A stretch of 64,000 nucleotides of DNA from Anaplasmataceae bacterium AB001_6 (GTDB taxonomy: Bacteria; Pseudomonadota; Alphaproteobacteria; Rickettsiales; Anaplasmataceae): the NCBI GenBank assembly GCA_020002265.1, contig CP048228.1, positions 868,001-932,000 on the forward strand. The letters are read 5' to 3'. A program made the position numbers and the translations under genes. The first letter of the stretch is position 1; every line of letters begins with the position of its first letter. Below are positions 54,503-64,000 of the stretch, one piece after another. The notes under the pieces are model-generated. The model was not told the origin of the DNA. It saw only the letters and a list, made by a program, of their open reading frames with translations, and did not search any database.

Positions 54503-55201
54503 TTATAAATTACCACAAAATTCCTTATTGATAAGTAAATTACAAAAATTAGAAATAAAATCAGCTAATTGATTTCTTAGATCATCTAGCATAATGATTA
54601 TTCTGTTGTAGAATATTACAGCAGGAATAGCTACAAATAATCCAACAGCTGTAGCTAATAAAGCTTCAGAGATACTAGGCGCTATAACAGATAAAGTAAC
54701 AGTTTTAACTCCTGCAAGACTGCTAAAACTGTGCATTATTCCCCATACTGTACCAAATAAACCAATAAAAGGTGCAACAGAGCCTATGGTTGCTAGCCAA
54801 TCCAAATTTTTTTCTACATTTTGCAATTCTTTTTGCATCTTATACTCCATTCTATTTCTTATTATTGCTTTCAATTCATTGATTTCATCCTTATTATTAT
54901 TTTTAATTTTGGAGCGTCGAAGTATTTGAAAACCAGTAAAAAATATATTAATCACAGCATTGCTACTACCATCTTTTTTTAAATCCAATAGGAATTGCTC
55001 ATCAATTTTCCCAGAAAAAAAAAGGTTCTCAAAATACACTTTACGATGCATGTGTTTACGTATTAAAAAAAACTTATACACAGCCAAAGCCCAAGACATA
55101 ACTGAAGTGAGAAATAAGAATATCAGAAGAGATTTAATCACCAAATCTGATTGAGCAAATATAGCAAAAATAGACATTAAAAAAACCAACAATACTAGCA
55201 A
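54503..55201 (-). CDS. tolQ: TolQ/ExbB-type protein
   Basis: 232-residue proton channel of the Tol-Pal motor. Three membrane helices are present, with WLATIGSVAPFIGLFGTVWG and APSISEALLATAVGLFVAIP typical of the family. First gene of the tolQRA operon; tolB and pal are not in the window. The 211-base gap upstream (divergent from pstA) holds no gene. Confidence 0.95.
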   Translation of the reverse strand: MLVLLVFLMSIFAIFAQSDLVIKSLLIFLFLTSVMSWALAVYKFFLIRKHMHRKVYFENLFFSGKIDEQFLLDLKKDGSSNAVINIFFTGFQILRRSKIKNNNKDEINELKAIIRNRMEYKMQKELQNVEKNLDWLATIGSVAPFIGLFGTVWGIMHSFSSLAGVKTVTLSVIAPSISEALLATAVGLFVAIPAVIFYNRIIIMLDDLRNQLADFISNFCNLLINKEFCGNL

Positions 55202-55412
55202 ATATTAGGCCATTATATCAAAAAATAATTATTTTGATCAATTTTATATATCTTTATCCAAAATAACCATTTTTATGACCTATTGTTAACCATGTTAGAG
55301 GAGTTAAATTTACTAGGCTAATAATAAAAGATTAATTATTTATTGTTGATATAAAATAATGAAGTTATCATTAGCTTGTGTTATATACATTTTAATAAAC
55401 TAAATAAATAAA

Positions 55413-56630
55413 ATGCAAGAACAATACAATATAAGAGAAAAGTTCGCTAGGTTAGTGGGTTCTAGGTATGTAACATTAAGTATTATCAAAAGAAGAAGAA
55501 TAGACAAAACAGTTAAATATTTTAGCCTACTTATTTTTTCTTTATCAGTGTTATTCATAACAATGATACTCTTTGCATCATTTTTTGGATCAATGAAAGC
55601 TCTTTCATCTTATAAAATATATGTTGAAAATTCTGACGAATTTAAAGAATTCAATAGAGAGCAAATTATACAACATCTGTGTAATAGTATAAGAGAAGAT
55701 GTTCCAAAATTTAAAAATGAAGATTTTAATATGATCTTCAATAGTGATTCAATATATGAGTTTAAAAAAGGAAAAGAGTGGCTACCAACATCAACAAATC
55801 TGCGACAAATTTGTATTGGCAATAACGTAGATAGTAAAAATGAACTACATAAAATTGCAGAAAGATTGAAATTATTAAAGAGAATTAAATTTTCCATCAA
55901 TTTTAATGCTCTATTTAAAGGAGATTCTATAAATCCACAAAATGCTGGTATTTTAAGTTCGGTTATTGGCTCTATACTGACAATAATAATATGCTTAATA
56001 GTATCAGTCCCTATTGGAATATCTACAGGATTATATACGGAAGAATTAATGAAGCACAGCCCTCTCCGTAATATATTAGAAGTTAGCATTAATAATTTAT
56101 CTGCAACGCCTAGTGTCATATTTGGGATAATGGGCTTTACAGTATATTTAAAGACTCTAGGTATAACCAGATCTTCTCCTATAGCTGGCGGATTAACCTT
56201 AACTTTTATAATATTACCGATAATAATAGTAGCAACAAAACAAGCAGCTGAAGTGGTTCCAAAAAACATTAAGCAAGGTGCCATTGCTCTGGGCGCTTCT
56301 CCTTTACAGGCTGTATTACATCACACTCTACCCATATCCCTTCCTGGCATAATTACAGGTATATTATTAGGAATAGCAAGAGTATTGGGTGAAGCAGCTC
56401 CTCTTCTTTTGATAGGAATGGCAGCCTTTGTTACAGAAATTCCAATTAATTTTAACGAACCAGCAACAGTAATCCCTTTACAAATATATACTTGGGCATT
56501 TCGTCCTGAACAAGATTACAAAGATCTAACATCGTTGCTAATATTAATAACAATCTTTCTATTGGCTACACTGAATATAGCTGCACAGGCTATGCAAAAT
56601 AAATTTCAGAGAAAATATACTGCTCATTAA
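55413..56630 (+). CDS. pstA: Phosphate ABC transporter permease PstA
   Basis: Inner-membrane permease for phosphate, 405 residues. An N-terminal region with a membrane helix and a soluble part (DUF3333-like, about 1-170) precedes the permease core. Core motifs are SVPIGISTGLYTEELMK, NNLSATPSVIFGIMG and ALGASPLQAVLHHTLPISLP (EAA-loop type), then PGIITGILLGIARVLGEAAP. The cognate ATPase pstB is at 28112-28894. The long N-terminus is usual in alphaproteobacterial PstA. Confidence 0.95.
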   Translation: MQEQYNIREKFARLVGSRYVTLSIIKRRRIDKTVKYFSLLIFSLSVLFITMILFASFFGSMKALSSYKIYVENSDEFKEFNREQIIQHLCNSIREDVPKFKNEDFNMIFNSDSIYEFKKGKEWLPTSTNLRQICIGNNVDSKNELHKIAERLKLLKRIKFSINFNALFKGDSINPQNAGILSSVIGSILTIIICLIVSVPIGISTGLYTEELMKHSPLRNILEVSINNLSATPSVIFGIMGFTVYLKTLGITRSSPIAGGLTLTFIILPIIIVATKQAAEVVPKNIKQGAIALGASPLQAVLHHTLPISLPGIITGILLGIARVLGEAAPLLLIGMAAFVTEIPINFNEPATVIPLQIYTWAFRPEQDYKDLTSLLILITIFLLATLNIAAQAMQNKFQRKYTAH

Positions 56631-56632
56631 AA

Positions 56633-58972
56633 TTAAACAGATGGGACAAAATCTCTACGCAACACACCGTTAAATTTATTTTGAACAACAGAGATTATAT
56701 TGTTGCTTATTTCATCTATTTCATGTCCTTCCATAGTTTTAATTTGAGACTGTATAACAACTTCAAAAGCTAGAGATAACTTGTCATCTACAATAAATTT
56801 ATCGAATATTCTGACATTTTTTATCAATTTTTTATCTATTTTAGCAATTTCTTTTATAAGATTATCTGCAATAACAATTTCCGTAAATATAAAACCAAAA
56901 TCTCTATGAACTTCAGGATAGGATGAAACTTTAAAAGAAGAAGCTTTTTGTTGCTTTACAACAGGTATTTTATCAATAAATATTTCAAAAATATTTATTT
57001 TAGCCCCTTTGATATCAGGATATTTAACATCCAATTCTCCAAAATAAGCTATAGGCATTTTCCCTAAAAATACTCCTCCTGATTTATTTGGGCTATAATA
57101 ACTTGGATTAAATCCAGCTTTTATATCAAATCTATTAATCTTCAGTGCATTTAGAATATTTTCCACATCTGCCTTAACATCAAAAACATCGTAAATACCT
57201 TTAAATCCATGAATATTTCGCAAATATTTATCACCCACTCGCAAGCCTGTGAGAACATTCCTCTCTTCTTGAGTAGAAAAAACTGGGCCATATTCAAAAA
57301 TTGATACACTTTTTGTTCCTAGTGCATAATTCTTCTTATAAACATCCACAAGATTAAATATTATGCTGGGCCTCATATAATTAAGCTCAGTTGTAACAGG
57401 ATTTACAATATACATTGAGTCTTCATGAGCAATGTACGGATTATCAGAACTCATGAATGACCAAGTAATAACTTCATTCATTTCTCTATTAACTAGTATA
57501 TCATTCACCAATTCTCTTCTACTGCGTTTTGGTATTTTAGCATTTAGAGAGATATTCAAAGATTCATAAGGAAGATTATCGTAGCCATAAAATCTCAATA
57601 TATCAGACAATATATCATCTTTAGTTTCCACGTTATTTCTCCAAGAAGGCACAGTGATTCTATCTTCATATGTAACAAACCCTAAAGATTTCAAGATATT
57701 CACAATATATGATTTCTCGAAATGAACGCCTGAGATTTTACTAAAATATTCCCAAGAATCTATCTCTATAATTTTCGGACTATATCTACTACCAACATAT
57801 TCAATGCTAGATGCTTCGCCTCCACATATTTCTTGAACCATCTTTGCTGCTATTTTCAATCCATCAACAACAAAATTCTTATCCAACATACGCTCAAAGC
57901 GATATTTAGAATCCGTATTTATTGATAAAGCACGGCTAGTAAGAGCAATTTTAACATGATCAAAAACAGCAGATTCAATAAATATATTGGTCGTATTTTC
58001 AGTACATTTACTACAATCTGCGCCTATGATTCCTGCTAACCCATGAATCTTTTCTTCATCACTAACAATAATATCACCGATATTAATTTCATACTCTATA
58101 TTATCCAGTGCTAAGAATTTTCGTTTTTCATTAGCACAAGTAATATATAAATCGTTATTCTTAATTGTATCTGCATCATAAGCGTGTAATGGTCTATTAA
58201 ACAAAACAGCAACATAATTCATTATATCAACCACTATTGAAACGCTTGTAATTCCTGAAGTTTTTAATGTTTCAACAATATGTTTTGGTGTAGTAATTTT
58301 ATTATCTATGCCTTTAATATAAATTCCTGAAAAAATGATATCATTTTCACATTTTTTTATCTTAATTGGACAATCTAATGCAAACTTAATTTCAGGTATA
58401 GAAAAATTTTTCAACCTTCCCAACCCTGCAGTAGCCAATTCCCTAGCGATACCTATTACCGCCAACCAATCTCCTCTATTTGGAGTAATATCTACATCTA
58501 TAAATGAATCTAAAAATGCTTCTCCTATTTTAAATGCGCTTTCATCTAACTCTATGATTCCTGCATGTTCATCTCCTAAACCTAATTCTCGTTTTGAACA
58601 TAACATTCCATGACTTTTAACGCCTCTAATTTTTATTGGTTCAATTTTCATATTATTTAGAGGAATAAAAGATCCAACAAGGGCCAAGACTGTATATAAC
58701 CCAACTCTGACATTATCAGCGCCACATATTATTTCTAGATTCTCCTCTGAGCCATAATCCACTGTACAGATATTTAATCTATCACTATTTTCATGTGGTT
58801 TTATGTTTATAATTTTCGCAACAATAATCCCTGAATTATCAGCAAAATTTTCTACCTCCATTCCTAATTTAGGTAAAACATCTACAATATCTGTAATATT
58901 TCCGCTTACATCAATAAATTTCTTCAGATCATTTAATAGGAATTTCACTGTACCACAATTTCCAGAATACAA
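56633..58972 (-). CDS. pheT: Phenylalanyl-tRNA synthetase beta subunit
   Basis: Beta chain of the alpha2-beta2 PheRS, 779 residues. It has an N-terminal tRNA-binding OB domain (IIVAKIINIKPHENSDRLNI, about 46-65, then LEIICGADNVRVG), the B3/B4 editing region, B5 (about 400-475, PSWRNNVETKDDILSDILR), the core-like region and a C-terminal ferredoxin-like anticodon-binding domain (SSYPEVHRDFGFIF). An in-frame GTG at 58948 giving VKFLLNDL would match the usual MKF start and may be the true start. pheS is not adjacent. Confidence 0.96.
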   Translation of the reverse strand: MYSGNCGTVKFLLNDLKKFIDVSGNITDIVDVLPKLGMEVENFADNSGIIVAKIINIKPHENSDRLNICTVDYGSEENLEIICGADNVRVGLYTVLALVGSFIPLNNMKIEPIKIRGVKSHGMLCSKRELGLGDEHAGIIELDESAFKIGEAFLDSFIDVDITPNRGDWLAVIGIARELATAGLGRLKNFSIPEIKFALDCPIKIKKCENDIIFSGIYIKGIDNKITTPKHIVETLKTSGITSVSIVVDIMNYVAVLFNRPLHAYDADTIKNNDLYITCANEKRKFLALDNIEYEINIGDIIVSDEEKIHGLAGIIGADCSKCTENTTNIFIESAVFDHVKIALTSRALSINTDSKYRFERMLDKNFVVDGLKIAAKMVQEICGGEASSIEYVGSRYSPKIIEIDSWEYFSKISGVHFEKSYIVNILKSLGFVTYEDRITVPSWRNNVETKDDILSDILRFYGYDNLPYESLNISLNAKIPKRSRRELVNDILVNREMNEVITWSFMSSDNPYIAHEDSMYIVNPVTTELNYMRPSIIFNLVDVYKKNYALGTKSVSIFEYGPVFSTQEERNVLTGLRVGDKYLRNIHGFKGIYDVFDVKADVENILNALKINRFDIKAGFNPSYYSPNKSGGVFLGKMPIAYFGELDVKYPDIKGAKINIFEIFIDKIPVVKQQKASSFKVSSYPEVHRDFGFIFTEIVIADNLIKEIAKIDKKLIKNVRIFDKFIVDDKLSLAFEVVIQSQIKTMEGHEIDEISNNIISVVQNKFNGVLRRDFVPSV

Positions 58973-59159
58973 TATGATAATATCCTACCTCAAACAACAA
59001 TTAGGTACAACAAAGTGTTAAGGCTAATTTAAATCGTATCCTAAAATTATCAAAAAGATTATTTTAGTAAAAAATAAATATAATTCAAAAATAATTTAAT
59101 ATTTTTTTATATTCTTTTGTTACAAATATCATGATAATAGCACTTGGGAAAGAAAGATT

Positions 59160-61379
59160 GTGCATACTAAAAGAACATTTTATTTTGGTATATTTGTATT
59201 ATTCTACAGTTTTGGAACATTTAATGATATTAAAGCTCAAAGGTCTTTTGGAGCTTATGGTAATTACCGCGGTTATAGTAATTTAGGCCTTGGAATAGAT
59301 TTTTTCAATACCGAAATTGGCAACCCGATTCTTAATATCAACGGGATAACATACAATGATATTTTTGCTCAAGATAATAAATATAATGATACTATAGAAA
59401 ATAAGATTTCTTTCTCTCCTTCATTAACTGCAGGATTATATATAAAGCCTAGAGTATCTTTTGAAACGACAGTATTACATAGATATGTATCACCTACCAA
59501 AAACTACTCTGCTTTACACATGCCAAATAATAATAAAGATGTCTTCTACGATGGGTATTCAGAAACAGCTGGTTATTTAGGCTTAGCATTTCATAAGCCA
59601 TTGAATCATAAGACACGTCTTTCATCTGCTTTATCTATGGGAGCATCAGCTGTAAAATCATCATGGGGGCAATCCATTGCACCATCTGTTTTGGTTAATG
59701 CAAAAATAGATTACTTCATAACAAAAAATATTTCTATTTATGCAAGCACATCTGTAACAGGTAGTGTAATCAAATTCAATGCCAAACAAGAAACTTCCAA
59801 TGATATATTACCTACTCCATTCTTCAATATTGATACCTCTGCAAAAACATTGCCAAATACAAAAGGCTCAAGCTATATTCCACAACTTAATATATTTTCT
59901 GAAGAAGATAATGGACTTTACAAAATTAAATTTATTGATCCTGGAGATGAAAGTTTTGATATAAATAATACAAAAGTTGATAACATCACGATTAATAATC
60001 TGATAGCACTAGATAACGCAATGTATAATTTAATGGATGATGAAAGAGGTATAAGTGGAGCAATAGATAATGATTATGAGATAGGTATGCTAGAATTAAT
60101 GCCAATTTATACAATGAATACAGTAAAAAAAGATGATAAATTTCCTGAATACGATGATGAGTATATATATTTATCTGACCAAAACTTTATTAATGAGATT
60201 AAAAAAGATGATCATAAATATGCTAATTCAAGTCTCTTGCCTGGCCTGAGATTTGCAGGCTATAAACCATATATTCATACTTCATTAAATCAGAAAAATG
60301 TAGTTGCAGAATTAGATATAACTAAGCTACAAACAAGTATAAAGATGTCTGCGCCTATATTAGATTATAAAATAGATGGAAAATCTGTTCATTTATTAGA
60401 GCCCTTATCTTCTAATTACAGTCGTTTCGTCAAAGATTTAAAAGATGATCTAAGAAAGACAAAATACGGAAAAACAGATGATGAAATGGGTATAGCTGTA
60501 GGTAATATTAAAACAGAAAATTTTGCAAGAAAGAAATTTGAGCAAAATCTTCATGAAACATTTTACAAACCAGAAGATAGAGTATCTTTTGCAGTAAAGA
60601 AAAATGATATTGCAAAGACGCTTTCTAAAGAGCAATTTGTAGAGATACTCGATAAATCAATTAATAAGATAACGCAAAATCCCTATGAAAGACAAAAAAT
60701 ATTAAATGAATTAGCCGCAAATATTGAAGGAAAGAAAATTGTAAAATCTCCGTTAGAAGAATTTGCTAAGCTTGTGAATTCTGAGAAGATGGTAAGACTT
60801 GATGGAACTGACATCAATATTAACCCTGATGGTAATCCTGTTGATAATCCTTATTTTCCTGATCCTGATGATTATCCTTCGTTAAAAGATGCTATAGCTG
60901 TTCTGCAAAATGAAGATATATTAAAATCTGGGTATATTGGTAATACTAATAATTTTAAAAATTTAGAGTCGCCTCCTGAAGATCTCGAGAATAATCTTGC
61001 AAATTTAATTCCAGCAAATTTATCAGGTTTAAAACCTGAAGACGAAGAAAGTCTCAGTATATTTGATCATATAAAATCAACAGATGGGTATAAAGGGTTC
61101 TCTACAATAATGAAAAATTATAAGGAGAAAAAGGAAACAGAAGGTTTAGAATTTGTTTTTGAAAAGAAATTAGATAAGGTTTTTCCATCCCAAGAAGGTG
61201 AAAATACTCAAAATGTTCTTAAAATAGAACAAGATTGCAAAACAGAAAACGTAGATAAAAGTAAATCAAAAGATACAAAGAGCAAAGTAGATGTAAATAG
61301 CAACTATAGTGGTTATTTCAAACCATCAAATTTCATGGTGAATACTACATTTAAAATTGGAATTCAAATATCTTTTTAG
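59160..61379 (+). CDS. Large exported outer-membrane-like protein with acidic insertion
   Basis: 739 residues; no named family recognised. GTG start at 59160 with GGGAAAGAAAG upstream. A signal peptide (about 1-26, ending DIKAQ) precedes a beta-rich region (about 27-207, with AGYLGLAFHKPLNH and SSALSMGASAVKSS) like an outer-membrane barrel. About 510 residues of acidic, Asp/Lys/Asn-rich, probably non-barrel sequence follow, with a proline/Asp patch (PDGNPVDNPYFPDPDDYPS). The protein ends in one more beta strand, FMVNTTFKIGIQISF, with the terminal Phe typical of barrels. First gene of a surface-protein cluster. Confidence 0.78.
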   Translation: MHTKRTFYFGIFVLFYSFGTFNDIKAQRSFGAYGNYRGYSNLGLGIDFFNTEIGNPILNINGITYNDIFAQDNKYNDTIENKISFSPSLTAGLYIKPRVSFETTVLHRYVSPTKNYSALHMPNNNKDVFYDGYSETAGYLGLAFHKPLNHKTRLSSALSMGASAVKSSWGQSIAPSVLVNAKIDYFITKNISIYASTSVTGSVIKFNAKQETSNDILPTPFFNIDTSAKTLPNTKGSSYIPQLNIFSEEDNGLYKIKFIDPGDESFDINNTKVDNITINNLIALDNAMYNLMDDERGISGAIDNDYEIGMLELMPIYTMNTVKKDDKFPEYDDEYIYLSDQNFINEIKKDDHKYANSSLLPGLRFAGYKPYIHTSLNQKNVVAELDITKLQTSIKMSAPILDYKIDGKSVHLLEPLSSNYSRFVKDLKDDLRKTKYGKTDDEMGIAVGNIKTENFARKKFEQNLHETFYKPEDRVSFAVKKNDIAKTLSKEQFVEILDKSINKITQNPYERQKILNELAANIEGKKIVKSPLEEFAKLVNSEKMVRLDGTDININPDGNPVDNPYFPDPDDYPSLKDAIAVLQNEDILKSGYIGNTNNFKNLESPPEDLENNLANLIPANLSGLKPEDEESLSIFDHIKSTDGYKGFSTIMKNYKEKKETEGLEFVFEKKLDKVFPSQEGENTQNVLKIEQDCKTENVDKSKSKDTKSKVDVNSNYSGYFKPSNFMVNTTFKIGIQISF

Positions 61380-61488
61380 TAAATATCACAATATTCACTC
61401 GCTGAAATTTAAACTGCTCTTGATTAAATAATGCGATACATGATATCAATTATGCGTTTGATTTATTATCTTTTAGAGTAAAATTCAA

Positions 61489-62181
61489 ATGATAGATAAA
61501 ATAAAATTAAGATATTTCAACAAGATATATTTATTATCCCTATTTATATTAGTAATATTTTTTGCGCATGTTTTTTGCATAGAGCAAACTTATTCTCTTA
61601 GTTTTTATGGTAGAGGAGGCATAGGATATGGCAAAGTAATAGATACTAACGCAAAATTCATATCCAGTGAACCAGAAAATATTAATACAGAATATCCTAT
61701 AACATATTCCAATTCTCAATCGATAAATTTTGCCGTGGGATTAGATATGGGTCTTCTTCCCTTAAAGATAGAAATAATGAAGATTTTTGAATCATTGGAT
61801 CTAATAAAGAATTCAACTGATTCAGTATTCTCTCCTTCTATGTCTTCGACTAAATTAGATGGATACATTACTTCTGTGTATTTTACTCCCCTGTTATCAT
61901 GGTTTTTGGCTTATCCATATCTTTCTTTTGGATTAGGAGCTGGAGATTTTACTTCTGGAAATATGAAAGGTAATTCAAACGTTATGACGTATGGTCTTGG
62001 GCTAATTTTTAGCACTACTTCAAATATGCAAATAGAAGTTGGGTATCATGCTATTAGAAGCCTTCATAAGGTTAAATACGAAAATGCAAAGATCCTTCAC
62101 GCAGGGAGTACGGTAAATGGGTCATTATCAATTCCCTATCTTTCTCATTCTCTTAGAATAGGTTTAATTTTTCATACATAG
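61489..62181 (+). CDS. Outer-membrane beta-barrel protein
   Basis: 230 residues with an N-terminal signal helix (about 13-31), then typical barrel strands: SLSFYGRGGIGYGKV, QSINFAVGLDMGLLP, LSFGLGAGDFTSG and MQIEVGYHAIRSLH, ending HSLRIGLIFHT. The pattern resembles the surface-antigen/outer-membrane-barrel families of Rickettsiales (P44/Msp2 or OmpW-like fold), but I cannot assign an orthologue. Second member of the cluster. Confidence 0.78.
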   Translation: MIDKIKLRYFNKIYLLSLFILVIFFAHVFCIEQTYSLSFYGRGGIGYGKVIDTNAKFISSEPENINTEYPITYSNSQSINFAVGLDMGLLPLKIEIMKIFESLDLIKNSTDSVFSPSMSSTKLDGYITSVYFTPLLSWFLAYPYLSFGLGAGDFTSGNMKGNSNVMTYGLGLIFSTTSNMQIEVGYHAIRSLHKVKYENAKILHAGSTVNGSLSIPYLSHSLRIGLIFHT

Positions 62182-62253
62182 TGTAAATTTATTTGAAGTT
62201 ATTTAATCTAGTGATAATATAGAGTGTATTTTAAACACATTTAAGGGAGTGTT

Positions 62254-62433
62254 ATGAATAGAATTATTTTTCTAACAAATTCGACAATTTTTTACATCTT
62301 ATTTATTTTTTTATTCACTTTTTCAATTTTCCTTACAAAGGATGCAAGCGCTAAGCCATATGTAAAAGGCTCATTTTTAATCGGGAAAGAGATTGTTAAG
62401 TATAAAGAAGAAGTAAAAACTTCTAAGAAATAG
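62254..62433 (+). CDS. Small exported protein, 59 residues
   Basis: Frame from ATG 62254 to TAG 62433, with AAGGGAG 3 to 9 bases upstream. It encodes a strong signal-peptide-like helix (about 11-30, IFYILFIFLFTFSIFLT) ending DASAKPYV and a basic 25-residue tail (VKGSFLIGKEIVKYKEEVKT). It could be a true small secreted peptide or the relic of a barrel protein that lost its C-terminus, as the mature start resembles that of surface antigens. It lies 25 bases before the next barrel gene. Confidence 0.6.
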   Translation: MNRIIFLTNSTIFYILFIFLFTFSIFLTKDASAKPYVKGSFLIGKEIVKYKEEVKTSKK

Positions 62434-62444
62434 AGTAAATCATA

Positions 62445-62452
62445 GGGGGGGG
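62445..62452 (+). promoter_or_regulatory. Eight-G tract at the ribosome binding site of a surface-protein gene
   Basis: GGGGGGGG lies six bases before the ATG at 62459 and overlaps the Shine-Dalgarno position. In this AT-rich sequence such a run is rare; I see only one other of this length, inside plsX. Slippage would change the spacing between Shine-Dalgarno and start codon. Confidence 0.6.
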
Positions 62453-62458
62453 AAATTA

Positions 62459-63385
62459 ATGAGATCAATAAAGATAAAAAAAATAGGAATTAAGCAGGCA
62501 TTTTTTGTATCAAGTATTTTGCTGTGTGCTACATTGACACATTCAATATCAGATATTATGGCAGCACGACCTATTTCACCAGAGGAATCCGGCAGCAATC
62601 ATAGTTATATTCCCAAAATACTTAATAATACTTATAATTCCTTGTATAACTTCTTGTTTGCAAAAAATGATAATTCACAGCTTGAAAGTGTTCAAAATGA
62701 GCATGATGATCAAAGTCAAGAAGAAATTGAAAGAAAAAAACGTGAAAAAGTCAACAATTTTTTGGTAAATTTTATTGAAACAGAAAAGTTAAAAAGGACT
62801 GGTAATAATAAAAAATCTGATAAGAACGCAGCATATCCTGTGCCTAATCCTGCAGTAGAATATGATGAAACATCAGGCAATACAGATTATTTGTATACTG
62901 GGGGAGAAATATCCATTGGCTATGATTTTGTCAAAAGCAACTCTGTACCATTAATTGCGGAATTATCCTTTAATCTTGCAAAATTACATGGACATACAGA
63001 ATCTACCAATCAAAGCCTTAACAGAACTGAATTTCAGGCTATTGGATCTGTATATCTATTACCAACTACTATCAACAAAACAAAGAGGAAAATGAGGAAA
63101 AGAGAAAAAGCTCTCCCTTATTTAAACGCAGGAATTGGAATAAAACATGCCGCACACGATAGTGCAATTAATTTGCAAAAGGGTAGTTATAATACTGGTA
63201 TTGGAACATTAGGAGTTGGTATATTTATTCCTTTGAAAAATAACTCTCAAATAGAGATAGGATATCGAATGACGAAAGATCTCTCATCTTCTGAACGCAC
63301 TATTATTGATTCTGATGATTTAAAGAGATATGAGAATTCTTGTATACTGCATACGGCTAAAATAGGTATAATGACATATATATAA
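62459..63385 (+). CDS. Outer-membrane beta-barrel protein downstream of a G tract
   Basis: 308 residues with a signal peptide (about 13-36, ending MAARP), a charged helical region (about 75-130, EEIERKKREKVNNFLVNFIE), and a C-terminal barrel-like part with GGEISIGYDFVKSNSVPLI, LPYLNAGIGIKHAAH, GTLGVGIFIPLKNNSQIEIG and HTAKIGIMTYI at the end. Family not recognised beyond the barrel character. The ATG follows an eight-G tract, so expression may vary by slippage. Last member of the cluster; a terminator hairpin follows. Confidence 0.78.
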   Translation: MRSIKIKKIGIKQAFFVSSILLCATLTHSISDIMAARPISPEESGSNHSYIPKILNNTYNSLYNFLFAKNDNSQLESVQNEHDDQSQEEIERKKREKVNNFLVNFIETEKLKRTGNNKKSDKNAAYPVPNPAVEYDETSGNTDYLYTGGEISIGYDFVKSNSVPLIAELSFNLAKLHGHTESTNQSLNRTEFQAIGSVYLLPTTINKTKRKMRKREKALPYLNAGIGIKHAAHDSAINLQKGSYNTGIGTLGVGIFIPLKNNSQIEIGYRMTKDLSSSERTIIDSDDLKRYENSCILHTAKIGIMTYI

Positions 63386-63406
63386 AGAATAATTTATATG
63401 TAAATA

Positions 63407-63452
63407 AAAATAAAAGCAGATTAGTGAAAAATTATTGATCTGTTTTTATTTT
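63407..63452. terminator. Bidirectional terminator hairpin between the barrel gene and serS
   Basis: AAAATAAAAGCAGAT at 63407-63421 pairs with ATCTGTTTTTATTTT at 63438-63452 over 15 positions with one G-T, around a 16-base loop. A/T-rich flanks give a U-run in either direction. It lies between convergent gene ends (63385 and 63456), the expected place. Confidence 0.75.
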
Positions 63453-63455
63453 GTC

Positions 63456-64000
<545 letters not shown>

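Noticed and set aside
55610-56284. 224-codon frame antisense to pstA
   Set aside because: Shadow of a clear PstA gene; no start signals or family motifs.

Overview
This window is strongly AT-rich bacterial DNA. It is densely coded, and most operons are broken into short scattered pieces. The gene set points to an alphaproteobacterium of the order Rickettsiales, or a close obligately intracellular relative. Signs of this are an IleRS with a KLSKR motif like the eukaryote-type enzyme of Rickettsia, an atpB-atpE-atpF'-atpF cluster, tolQ-tolR-tolA, cytochrome bd oxidase, a TAXI-type TRAP transporter, a dicarboxylate/amino-acid symporter, and many species-specific membrane or outer-membrane proteins with no recognisable relatives. 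Flagellar P-ring (flgI) and L-ring (flgH) genes favour a flagellated lineage such as Midichloria-like or other deep Rickettsiales. The family cannot be fixed from the sequence alone.

Layout. 1-5.8 kb: end of ileS, an unknown membrane protein, an MscS channel and flgI. 5.9-16.4 kb: an RlmE methyltransferase with a long repeat-rich N-terminus, then mlaC, folC, a giant AsmA/YhdP-like protein, fabG, murD and mraY. 16.5-22.1 kb: initiator tRNA, sodB, tsaB, a thiolase with altered active-site motifs, and cydA-cydB plus a small third subunit too short for routine calling. 22.3-32.7 kb: an outer-membrane protein, an NMN adenylyltransferase-like protein, a symporter, flgH, a class II aldolase, a membrane coiled-coil protein, pstB, dapB, a flavin reductase, ubiA and mnmE.

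32.8-39.0 kb is the accessory heart of the window. Five tandem paralogous genes share a leader and a nearly identical 111-bp (37-residue) repeat, mostly followed by a coiled-coil or hydrophobic tail. A sixth coiled-coil/membrane gene, a P-loop protein with an altered Walker A motif, a decayed stretch, and another repeat protein (five 20-residue repeats) lie next to them. This looks like a recently expanded, recombining family of candidate secreted or host-facing proteins.

39.1-58.9 kb returns to housekeeping: rpmF-plsX-fabH, tsaD, the TAXI solute receptor, lipB-rluD, ctpA with a YibQ-like deacetylase, cvpA with the fused TRAP permease, F0 ATP synthase genes, tolQRA (TolA has an unusual N-terminal extension), pstA and pheT. 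59.1-63.4 kb is a cluster of three beta-barrel-like surface proteins plus a 59-residue exported peptide. One of these genes has an eight-G tract inside its ribosome binding site. The window ends within serS on the minus strand.

Together the core genes serve the cell envelope (peptidoglycan, fatty acid and outer-membrane lipid upkeep, Tol system), translation accuracy (tRNA synthetases, t6A and wobble modification, rRNA methylation and pseudouridylation) and respiration. The accessory genes are probably for host interaction. All assignments come from reading the translated sequence; no database search was run.
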